From: Polyangiaceae bacterium
GTDB lineage: Bacteria; Myxococcota_A; Polyangia; Polyangiales; Polyangiaceae
DNA length: 35,804 nt
Assembly (NCBI GenBank): GCA_022842465.1
Contig: JALHPN010000079.1
Span: 1-35,804 of the forward strand
Direction: 5' to 3'
Positions 29,727 to 35,804 of this stretch are shown here, piece after piece (within the stretch, counting starts at the first letter, position 1; the number at the start of each line of letters is the position of its first letter). Under the pieces are notes generated by a model. It was given only the letters and a program-made list of their open reading frames with translations. It was not told the origin of the DNA and did not search any database. Position numbers and translations under genes: made by a program.

Positions 29727-31267
29727 TATCGTCGCGCTTCCGCGTGAGCCTGCTCGAACCCCTCCTCGGGCCTGGAAGGGCCGATCGTTCGCTGGAGCTC
29801 TCCGCCGTCGTCGTGGCGGGCGTGCTGCTCTTCGCGGCGCGTCTCCTCCTGCCGGCTTCGGAGCGTGGGCGCGTGCGCGAGCCCGCCGTGTTCCTCGGCG
29901 GGGGCTTGTTCTTCGGCGTGCTCACCTACGCCGTCGGCGACCGCGCCACGCTGCGGAGCGTCCTCCTCTTCCTCTATCTCCTCCTCGTGCTCGCCTCGGC
30001 GGGGAGGAGCCTCGTGCTCCTCGCGATCGACGTCGCCGTGTCGCGGCGCACGCATCGGCCACCGCCGCGGATCTTCCGCGACCTCACGCAGGCGATCGTC
30101 TACGTCGTCGTGCTCCTGATGACCCTGCGCGGCGTGGGGGTCGAGCCGAGCTCGCTGCTCACCACCTCGGCGCTCCTCACGGCGGTCGTCGGTCTCGCCC
30201 TCCAGGACACGCTCGGCAACCTCGTCAGCGGCCTCGCCCTGCAGATGCAGCGTCCGTTCGAGGTCGGGGACTGGATCCAGTTCGACCCCGACGCGCGCCA
30301 GATCGGCGAGGTCACGGAGGTGAACTGGCGCGCGATCACCGTCCTCACGAGCGACATGGTCGAGGTGATCGTCCCGAACGCGCTCTTGGCGAAGACGGCC
30401 ATCCGCAACTACTCGAAGCCGACCCGCATCCAGCGCCGTCAGGTCACGGTCCAGGGGCCGTACGAGGCGCCCCCCGCGCGCGTCCATGCCGCGATCCAGG
30501 CGGCGCTCGGCGGCATCCCCGGCGTCGCCACCGAGCCCGCGCCGTGGGTCCAGACGAAGTCGTTCGCGGACAGCGGGGTCGAGTACGGCGTCTTCTACTT
30601 CATCGACGACTTTCCGGCGCGCGAGCGTATCGACGGCGATGTCCGCGATCGGGTGTGGTACGCGCTCCAGCGCGCGAGCATCGTCGTCCCGTTCCCCGTC
30701 CGTACGGTCCACGTCCACTCGGTGAGCGACGAGTCGCAGCAGAGGGCCCGCGACCGGGAGCTCGAGCGCCGCGACGGCGTGCTCCGCTGCGTCGACTTCC
30801 TCGACGTGCTCTCCCCCGAGATGCACCGGGCGCTCGCCGCCGCCGCGGAGGTGCGCCTCTATGCCCGCGGCGAAGTCGTCGTCCGGCAAGGGGATCGCTC
30901 GAGTGAGCTCTTCATCATCGATCGCGGCGAGGTGGCGATCCTCCTCACGCGCCCCGAGGGCGGGCTCGTGGACGTCGCTCGCCTCCGCGCGGGGAAGTTC
31001 TTCGGCGAGATGGGCCTCATGACGGGCGAGGAGCGCAAGGCCACTGTGCGCGCGGCGACCGAGTGCGAGCTCCTCGTCATCGGACACGACGCCTTCCAGA
31101 AGACGCTCGCGGCCGTGCCCGGCGTCGTCGAGAAGATGAGCGAGCTCCTGGCGACGCGCGCGGCGGAGCTCGACGCGGTGGCGTCGCAGCGGCCGCGCTC
31201 GGGCGAGGTGCAGGATCGGTCGAAGCGCCTCATCAGTCAGATCAAAGACTTCTTCAAGCTGGTGTGA
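29723..31267 (+). CDS. MscS-family channel with C-terminal cyclic-nucleotide-binding domain
   Basis: 514 residues. Hydrophobic segments at about 24-43, 55-71, 78-104 and 122-138 precede the pore helix region LLTTSALLTAVVGLALQDTLGNLVSGL (about 145-171), the MscS TM3 signature. The beta domain follows (RPFEVGDWIQFD, GEVTEVNWRAITVLT, VIVPNALLAK). From about 355 comes a cNMP domain: LYARGEVVVRQGDRSSELFIIDRG and the phosphate-binding cassette FFGEMGLMTGEERKATV, with E429 and R438 in the positions that contact cyclic nucleotide. This is the bacterial bCNG type of MscS, thought to be gated by cyclic nucleotide rather than mainly by tension. Start GTG 29723 overlaps the kinase stop. The Nif3 gene follows after 2 bases. 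Confidence 0.93.
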   Translation: MISSRFRVSLLEPLLGPGRADRSLELSAVVVAGVLLFAARLLLPASERGRVREPAVFLGGGLFFGVLTYAVGDRATLRSVLLFLYLLLVLASAGRSLVLLAIDVAVSRRTHRPPPRIFRDLTQAIVYVVVLLMTLRGVGVEPSSLLTTSALLTAVVGLALQDTLGNLVSGLALQMQRPFEVGDWIQFDPDARQIGEVTEVNWRAITVLTSDMVEVIVPNALLAKTAIRNYSKPTRIQRRQVTVQGPYEAPPARVHAAIQAALGGIPGVATEPAPWVQTKSFADSGVEYGVFYFIDDFPARERIDGDVRDRVWYALQRASIVVPFPVRTVHVHSVSDESQQRARDRELERRDGVLRCVDFLDVLSPEMHRALAAAAEVRLYARGEVVVRQGDRSSELFIIDRGEVAILLTRPEGGLVDVARLRAGKFFGEMGLMTGEERKATVRAATECELLVIGHDAFQKTLAAVPGVVEKMSELLATRAAELDAVASQRPRSGEVQDRSKRLISQIKDFFKLV

Positions 31268-31269
31268 CC

Positions 31270-32367
31270 ATGCGCGTGCGAGACCTCGTCGACGTCCTCG
31301 AGCGGCTCGCGCCGCTCCGCTACGCCGAGAGCTGGGACAACGTCGGCCTCCTCGTCGGCGATCCGGACGCCGAGGCGCGCCGCGTCCTCGTGACGGTGGA
31401 CTACTCCGCCGCGGTCGCAAAGGAGGCGCGGGAGAAGGACGTCTCCTTCGTCGTCGCCTACCATCCCCCGCTCTTCGCTGCGGTCAAGCGCGTGCCGCAC
31501 GAGGCGCTCTGGGCCGACGCGATCCGGCGAGGCATCGCGCTCTATTCGATGCACACCGCGCTCGACGTCGTCCGGGGCGGCACGAACGACGTCCTCGCGG
31601 ACGTGTGCGGCGTCACGGCCGAGGAGCGCCGTCCGCTCCGGATGTTCGCGGGCAGGGAGGGCTCGGCGAAGCTCGTCACGTTCGTGCCTCCCGAGGACGT
31701 CGAGCGCGTCAGCGAGGCACTCTTCGCCGCAGGGGCGGGACGCATCGGCGCCTACTCGCGCTGCAGCTTCCGCGGCGCGGGCACGGGGACGTTCTTCGGC
31801 GAGGACGGGGCGAAGCCCGTCGTCGGCGAGGCGGGGAGGCTCGAGACCGCGGAGGAGGTGCGCCTCGAGACGGTGGTCCCCACGGCACAGCTCGCCGCGA
31901 TCGTGCGCGCGCTCCGAGCGTCGCATCCCTACGAGGAGCCCGCCTTCGATCTCGTGCGGCTCGCGGCGCCTCCGGAGGGGGTCGGGCTCGGGCGCGTCGG
32001 GCCGCTCGCGGCGCCCGTGCCGCGTCGCGCGCTCGTCGAGCGGGTGAAGCGGGAGCTCGGGCTGGCGCACGTCCTCGTCGCGGGTCCCACCGACACCGAC
32101 GCCTCGCGTGTGGCGGTCGCCGCCGGCGCGGGAGGCGAGCTCCTCGACGACGCGATGGGAGCGCGCGCCGACGTGTTCGTCACCGGCGAGGTCCGCCACC
32201 ACGACGCGCTCCGCGCCGCTCTGCGTGGCGTCACGGTGATCGCCGCGCTCCACTCCAACAGCGAGCGGCGCGCGGTGCGCGCGTTCGCCGCGGCGCTCGG
32301 CGACGCAGCCCCCGGGCTCGACGTGACCGCGAGCACCGCCGACGCAGACCCCTTCGTCATCGTCTGA
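31270..32367 (+). CDS. Nif3/YqfO-like dinuclear metal centre protein
   Basis: 365-residue Nif3-family protein with the YqfO insert, related to proteins annotated GTP cyclohydrolase I type 2; the physiological reaction is unsettled. N-half: LRYAESWDNVGLLVGDP, VVAYHPPLF (H65) and YSMHTALDVVRGGTND (H95, D99), the metal ligands. The central insert (ERVSEALFAAGAGRIGAYSRCSFRGAGTGTF to SHPYEEPAFDLV) is the CutA-like domain of YqfO. C-half: TGEVRHHDALRAA and ALHSNSERR, the last His/Glu ligand pair. The usual double His (HHP) reads YHPP here, so one His is replaced by Tyr. ATG 31270 is 2 bases after the channel stop, so probably co-transcribed. Converges with the nucleotidyltransferase gene. Confidence 0.92.
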   Translation: MRVRDLVDVLERLAPLRYAESWDNVGLLVGDPDAEARRVLVTVDYSAAVAKEAREKDVSFVVAYHPPLFAAVKRVPHEALWADAIRRGIALYSMHTALDVVRGGTNDVLADVCGVTAEERRPLRMFAGREGSAKLVTFVPPEDVERVSEALFAAGAGRIGAYSRCSFRGAGTGTFFGEDGAKPVVGEAGRLETAEEVRLETVVPTAQLAAIVRALRASHPYEEPAFDLVRLAAPPEGVGLGRVGPLAAPVPRRALVERVKRELGLAHVLVAGPTDTDASRVAVAAGAGGELLDDAMGARADVFVTGEVRHHDALRAALRGVTVIAALHSNSERRAVRAFAAALGDAAPGLDVTASTADADPFVIV

Positions 32368-32372
32368 CGCGG

Positions 32373-33200
32373 CTACTTGATCTTGCCGATCGCGTCCGTC
32401 CAGTGCGCGATCTGCTGCTCGGGCACGTTGCCGAAGGGCGCGACGCGCGCGTCCGCGTAGCCGCGCTCGCGAAGGTCGACGAGGTACTGCTCGCGCGAGA
32501 CGAGCGTCCCCTGGCAGAGGCCGGGCAGCTCGGGGTGGTGCTCGCGGGCGAGGTGTCCCGCGAGCTCGTCGATGACCCAGTGAGGCACCTTGTGGCGGCT
32601 GCCCGGGTAGGCGAAGGCGAAGAAGGCGAGGTGACCGAGGAGGACGCGCCAGTGCGCGCCGAACCGGTCGAGGAGCCTGCGCCAGTCGATCGTCTCGCCC
32701 TTCGCCTCGATGAGGTGGCAGATGTCGGCCCCGTCGAAGCGTTCGCGCTCCATGACGAAGCACTTGGTCCAGATCACCTCCTCGATCGGACAGAGGAGAA
32801 CGGGCGCGTCGAACAGCGTGCACTTGACGGCGTGCTCGAACCACTCGTCGTCGACGGGGCACAGGCCGTTCGCCGAGCTGAAGATGATGTCGACGAAGTG
32901 CTCCCCGCACCACGCCTTCCCCAGCCAGTGGGGGAACGTGAGCTCCGTGCGAAAGCCCTCCGCCTCGAGGACCTTGCACGCATGGGCGACGTCGCGATCG
33001 CGAATGAAGACGTCGAGGTCCTTCGTGTCGCGGTTGACGCCCGCGTAGAACTTCAGCGCGAACGCGCCCCCGACGAGGAGCGGGACGCCGTTCCCCACGA
33101 GCGCGCGGAGCGTCGCACCGTAGAACTCACCTGCCGGGGGGCGCACCATCGTTCGGGTGCTGAGGGGCATGCGGCGAGCATTCTTGGAGGGTTGGAGCAT
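32373..33200 (-). CDS. Nucleotidyltransferase-fold protein
   Basis: Polymerase-beta-like nucleotidyltransferase. LLVGGAFALKFYAGVNRDTKDLDVFI carries the GG motif (G44-G45) and DLD (D61, D63), and HFVDIIF provides the third carboxylate (D104). The catalytic set is therefore complete. The remainder is helical and aromatic (CPIEEVIWTKCFVMERERFDGADICHLIEA), resembling standalone aminoglycoside-NTase-like or DUF6036-type proteins whose substrates are mostly unknown. Starts at ATG 33200, 33170 or 33149; none has a clear ribosome site. The domain itself begins near residue 26, so any would do. Divergent from the metallophosphoesterase gene with about 100 bases between. A toxin-like role is possible for the family, but no antitoxin partner gene is adjacent. 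Confidence 0.82.
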   Translation of the reverse strand: MLQPSKNARRMPLSTRTMVRPPAGEFYGATLRALVGNGVPLLVGGAFALKFYAGVNRDTKDLDVFIRDRDVAHACKVLEAEGFRTELTFPHWLGKAWCGEHFVDIIFSSANGLCPVDDEWFEHAVKCTLFDAPVLLCPIEEVIWTKCFVMERERFDGADICHLIEAKGETIDWRRLLDRFGAHWRVLLGHLAFFAFAYPGSRHKVPHWVIDELAGHLAREHHPELPGLCQGTLVSREQYLVDLRERGYADARVAPFGNVPEQQIAHWTDAIGKIK

Positions 33201-33297
33201 TGGGCACCGGGCTACTCATCCCTTCAAGCGTCGTTCCAGGCCGCACGGGTGTGTCGCATGGTGGAGGTACGCATCTTGAAGCGGGCTTCCCGACACG

Positions 33298-34047
33298 ATG
33301 CCCGAGCTCGAGGATGGTGGAAGCGAGCCGAGGCCGACGCGGCTCGCAGCGGTCGGCGATCTCCACGTCAGAAAGGACTCCGCGGGGCACCTGCGCCAGC
33401 TCTTTTCCATGGTGGAGGGACGCGCGGACGTCCTCCTCTTGTGCGGTGACCTCACGGACTACGGGACCGCCGAAGAGGCGCACGTGCTCGCGAAGGAGCT
33501 CTCGGTGGTGAAGGTGCCGATCCTCGCCGTCCTCGGCAACCACGACTACGAGTCGGGTCACGCGGACGAGGTCGCGAACATCCTCAGGGAGGCGAACGTC
33601 CGCGTCCTCGAGGGCGACAGCGTCGAGCTCGACGGTCTCGGCTATGCCGGCGTGAAGGGTTTCGCGGGGGGCTTCGGCCGAGGCACGCTGGGCCCATGGG
33701 GCGAACAGGCGGTCAAGGCCTTCGTGAACGAGGCCCTCGAGCAGGCGCTCCAGCTCGAGCGTGCGCTCATGCAGCTACGCACGAGCCGGCGCGTGGCGCT
33801 CCTGCACTACGCGCCTGTCCGCGACACCGTCCGGGGCGAGCCCGAAGAGATCTATCCGTTCCTCGGTTGCAGCAGGCTCGAGGAGCCGCTCGAGAGGTAC
33901 CCCGTGTCGGCGGTCTTCCACGGCCACGCGCACCGCGGCAGTCCAGAGGGGCGTACGCGCGCAGGGACCCCGGTGTACAACGTCGCCTTGCCGCTGCTCC
34001 GCAGGATCTCCCCGGAGCTCCCGCTGCGCATCGTGGAGATCGGCTAG
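33298..34047 (+). CDS. Metallophosphoesterase (cytosolic)
   Basis: 249-residue calcineurin-like phosphoesterase. Metal motifs: AVGDLHV (D21, H23), LLCGDLTDYG (D51), LGNHDYESGH, LLHYAP and HGHAHRGS near the C-terminus. It is complete for a dinuclear metal site. No signal peptide. Substrate unknown; members of this group include cyclic-nucleotide phosphodiesterases. It lies between a nucleotidyltransferase (divergent) and a PP2C phosphatase (downstream, 92 bases), a grouping compatible with nucleotide or phosphate signalling but not proof of it. The ATG at 33298 has no obvious Shine-Dalgarno. Not closely similar to the phosphoesterase at the left edge. Confidence 0.9.
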   Translation: MPELEDGGSEPRPTRLAAVGDLHVRKDSAGHLRQLFSMVEGRADVLLLCGDLTDYGTAEEAHVLAKELSVVKVPILAVLGNHDYESGHADEVANILREANVRVLEGDSVELDGLGYAGVKGFAGGFGRGTLGPWGEQAVKAFVNEALEQALQLERALMQLRTSRRVALLHYAPVRDTVRGEPEEIYPFLGCSRLEEPLERYPVSAVFHGHAHRGSPEGRTRAGTPVYNVALPLLRRISPELPLRIVEIG

Positions 34048-34104
34048 CGCCGCAGCGGCGCCTTTCGCCACGCTGTGGCCGAGGCATCGAGTCACGCGGC
34101 CTCA

Positions 34105-34119
34105 TTGAAACCTTTTCAA
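34105..34119. promoter_or_regulatory. AT-rich palindrome upstream of the PP2C gene
   Basis: TTGAAA-CCT-TTTCAA is a perfect 6-3-6 inverted repeat 21 bases before the ATG at 34140, in an AT-rich island unusual for the window. It may be an operator or overlap a promoter. The 3-base centre differs from a Fur box, so I do not call it one. Confidence 0.4.
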
Positions 34120-34139
34120 CGGAGAATCAGGTTCCACCC

Positions 34140-34931
34140 ATGCAGAAGCGCGACGCCGTCTTGATCACGTACGGTCAGACCGACAAGGGGCTCGTGAGGG
34201 CCACGAACGAGGATGCCTTCGTCTGCGCCGACCTCACCACCGCGCAGCGCTTGAACGGAGAGCCCGCGGAGTGGCACACGCTGCCGAAGGGCGTCCTGCT
34301 CGCGGTCTCCGACGGCATGGGCGGGGCGAAGGCCGGCGAGGTCGCGAGCGCGCTCTCGGTCCAGGGGCTCTTCGAAGGGATGCTCCGCACCGCGCAGGCC
34401 GAGGGCGGACCGCCGAGCGGTACGGCGTTGAAGCAGGTGATCGAGGCCTCGAGCCGACGGGTCCATGCGGAAGGCCAGCGCCCCGACCGTCGCGGCATGG
34501 GCGCCACGCTCACGGCGGTCCTCGTCTCCGGGACGGATGCGTGCGTCGCGCAGATCGGCGACTCGCGCGCGTACCTCCTCAGGAACGGGCGCATCGGCCA
34601 GGTCACGCACGATCAGAGCTACGTGCAGATGCTCGTCGATGCGGGGGTGCTCACGCCGGAGGAGGCGTCGCTGTCGCCGAAGCGGAACGTCATCCTGCAG
34701 GTGATGGGGCAAGAGGCGGTCGACGTCGCCCTCGGGCGGATCAAGCTCGAGAAGGGGGACCGTCTCCTCCTCTGCTCGGACGGGCTCACGAACGTCCTCG
34801 ACGACGAGACGATCCGCGCGCTCGCGCAGGCGCCCTCGGACCTCCAGGCCGCGTGTGACGATCTCGTCGCGTGCACCAAGCAGGGCGGCGCCCCGGACAA
34901 CGTCACGGTCGTGCTCGCCGAAGTCGCCTGA
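34140..34931 (+). CDS. PP2C-type serine/threonine protein phosphatase
   Basis: 263-residue soluble phosphatase of the PrpC/Stp type that removes phosphate from Ser/Thr, normally opposing Hanks-type kinases. Metal and catalytic motifs: GLVRATNEDAF, LLAVSDGMGGAKAGE (D58-G59 plus MGG), GMGATLTAVL, QIGDSRAYLLRNG, THDQSYV, LLLCSDGLTNVL and GAPDNVTVVL. No membrane segment, unlike some Stp proteins. No kinase gene is in this window. The ATG at 34140 has AGG 9 bases upstream. WecG/TagA follows after 60 bases. Confidence 0.95.
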   Translation: MQKRDAVLITYGQTDKGLVRATNEDAFVCADLTTAQRLNGEPAEWHTLPKGVLLAVSDGMGGAKAGEVASALSVQGLFEGMLRTAQAEGGPPSGTALKQVIEASSRRVHAEGQRPDRRGMGATLTAVLVSGTDACVAQIGDSRAYLLRNGRIGQVTHDQSYVQMLVDAGVLTPEEASLSPKRNVILQVMGQEAVDVALGRIKLEKGDRLLLCSDGLTNVLDDETIRALAQAPSDLQAACDDLVACTKQGGAPDNVTVVLAEVA

Positions 34932-34968
34932 CGGCGTGTCGGTTGGGCTCCGTCTTGCAACGGTCGAA

Positions 34969-34983
34969 GTGCCAAGGAGGCAC
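34969..34983 (+). promoter_or_regulatory. Hairpin that encloses the ribosome site of the glycosyltransferase gene
   Basis: GTGCC-AAGGA-GGCAC is a perfect 5-bp stem whose loop and 3' arm contain AAGGAGG, the Shine-Dalgarno of the gene starting at ATG 34992. Stem formation would partly hide the ribosome site. Spacing from AAGGAGG to ATG is long (about 11 bases). Confidence 0.4.
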
Positions 34984-34991
34984 CTCGGGAC

Positions 34992-35804
34992 ATGGACGGC
35001 GACCTGACGATGACGACGAGCTCCGGAGACCGCGTGAGCGTGGCCGGTATCGGCTTCGACATGGTGACGATGAGCCAGGCGACGGCTCGCATCGTCGAGA
35101 TGGCAAGGAGGCGCGATCGCGCTCGCTACGTCTGCACCGGCAACCTCGACCATCTGTACCTCGCGGGCAAGGACGAGGGCTTTCTCCGCGCGTACCAGGA
35201 CGCGGACCTCGTCGTCGCCGACGGGGCGCCCGTGGTGTGGCTGTCGCGCATGGCGGGTCGGAAGGCCTTGCCGGAGCGCGTCGCGGGGAGTGACCTCTTC
35301 TGGGAGCTCGCGCGCGCGTCGGCGGAGAGGAAGCTCCGCCTCTTCTTCCTCGGTGGCGCACCGGGCTCGGCCGTTCGCGCCGCCATCGCGGCAGAAGAGC
35401 GTCATCCGGGGACGTCCATCGTCGGCACCTACTGTCCGCCGTTCGAGACGTTCGACACGGGGGAGGAGCAGGAGCGGATGATCGGGATCGTGCGCGCCGC
35501 GCGGCCGGACGTCCTCCTCGTCGGCCTCGGGGCGCCCAAGCAGGAGAAGTGGATCGCCAAGATGAAGGACGCGCTCGGCGTCCCGGTCTCGATCGGCGTC
35601 GGCGGCTCCTTCGAGATGGCGGCTGGGATCAAGAAGCGCGCGCCCCTGGCGATCCAGAAGGCCGGCCTCGAGTGGCTCTACCGCTTCGCGCAGGAGCCGC
35701 GCCGCCTGTTCGAGCGCTACTTCGTGCACGACCTTCCGACCTTCGCGTCGCTCGCCGCCGGCGCGGCGCGCGCGCGGCTCCTCGGTCCGGGCGGGCCCGC
35801 CGCG
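34992..35804 (+). CDS. WecG/TagA/CpsF family glycosyltransferase (3' end outside window)
   Basis: Family GT26 enzyme, which adds N-acetylmannosamine-type sugars to undecaprenyl-linked carriers during exopolysaccharide, enterobacterial common antigen or teichoic acid assembly. 271 codons are visible with no stop before the right edge. Landmarks: GIGFDMVTMSQAT, CTGNLDHLYLA, VVADGAPVVWLSR (D77, likely catalytic Asp), LRLFFLGGAPGSA, PDVLLVGLGAPKQEKWI, IGVGGSFEMAAG and the membrane-proximal tail GLEWLYRFAQEPRRLFERY. The visible length already covers the whole fold, so only a short tail is missing. The family works at the inner membrane face. Downstream exopolysaccharide genes may lie just outside the window. 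Confidence 0.93.
   Translation, partial: MDGDLTMTTSSGDRVSVAGIGFDMVTMSQATARIVEMARRRDRARYVCTGNLDHLYLAGKDEGFLRAYQDADLVVADGAPVVWLSRMAGRKALPERVAGSDLFWELARASAERKLRLFFLGGAPGSAVRAAIAAEERHPGTSIVGTYCPPFETFDTGEEQERMIGIVRAARPDVLLVGLGAPKQEKWIAKMKDALGVPVSIGVGGSFEMAAGIKKRAPLAIQKAGLEWLYRFAQEPRRLFERYFVHDLPTFASLAAGAARARLLGPGGPAA

Noticed and set aside
34105..34119. Calling the TTGAAACCTTTTCAA palindrome a second Fur box
   Set aside because: The centre is 3 bases and lacks the 7-1-7 pattern; only the arms resemble the site at 25720.
1..35804. tRNA, rRNA, riboswitch, insertion sequence, prophage, attachment site or replication origin
   Set aside because: I saw no cloverleaf-like sequence, conserved rRNA segment, transposase-like protein, terminal inverted repeat or AT-rich origin. 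A covariance-model scan would be needed to exclude small structured RNAs.

Overview
The window is uniformly very GC-rich, densely coded on both strands, and rich in GTG starts and overlapping stop/start codons. At least nine genes encode secreted or lipid-anchored proteins with Cys lipoboxes. Together with a hybrid histidine kinase, a PP2C phosphatase, a very large TPR protein and METTL7-like and VanY-like proteins, this suggests a free-living Gram-negative bacterium of the Myxococcota (old Deltaproteobacteria, possibly Polyangia-like). That placement is inference from style, not from a marker gene. I see no rRNA, tRNA, CRISPR array, prophage or insertion sequence, so this reads as ordinary chromosome.

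Layout. 1-2400: a metallophosphoesterase cut by the left edge (with a lipobox upstream of the first in-frame GTG) and a compact RNB-family ribonuclease. 2424-3990, minus strand: a glycine-rich exported protein and a decayed secreted-lipase gene. 4040-12346: a KASIII-like enzyme behind two palindromes, biosynthetic arginine decarboxylase SpeA overlapping a BCP peroxiredoxin lipoprotein, a polysaccharide deacetylase lipoprotein, a METTL7-like methyltransferase overlapping a MetX-like hydrolase, a glutathionyl-hydroquinone-reductase-like GST and a convergent second GST. This stretch is enriched in thiol chemistry. 12334-15784: a bacterial homologue of archaeal TrmY, then lipoproteins (internal-duplication protein, VanY-like peptidase, EF-hand-like protein, OmpA-like protein). 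15781-20654: PolX, inosine-guanosine kinase Gsk, and an alpha/beta hydrolase-TetR pair behind a promoter/palindrome. 20662-25526: a small membrane protein divergent from a 1218-residue TPR protein, then two small lipoproteins.

25690-35804: a Fur-box-like site before a two-gene unit (unknown protein plus LCM-type methyltransferase), a strong bidirectional hairpin, a small Gly/Gln-rich helical protein, a hybrid histidine kinase overlapping a cyclic-nucleotide-domain MscS channel, a Nif3/YqfO protein, a nucleotidyltransferase divergent from a second metallophosphoesterase, a PP2C phosphatase, and a WecG/TagA glycosyltransferase running off the right edge.

The most unusual items are the KASIII-like protein, which keeps the Cys nucleophile but has Thr and Tyr where FabH has His and Asn; the TrmY homologue in a bacterium; the Fur-box-like methyltransferase unit; the kinase-channel overlap; and a set of clear palindromes and hairpins. 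I do not see one large, obviously new multi-gene defence or biosynthetic system.
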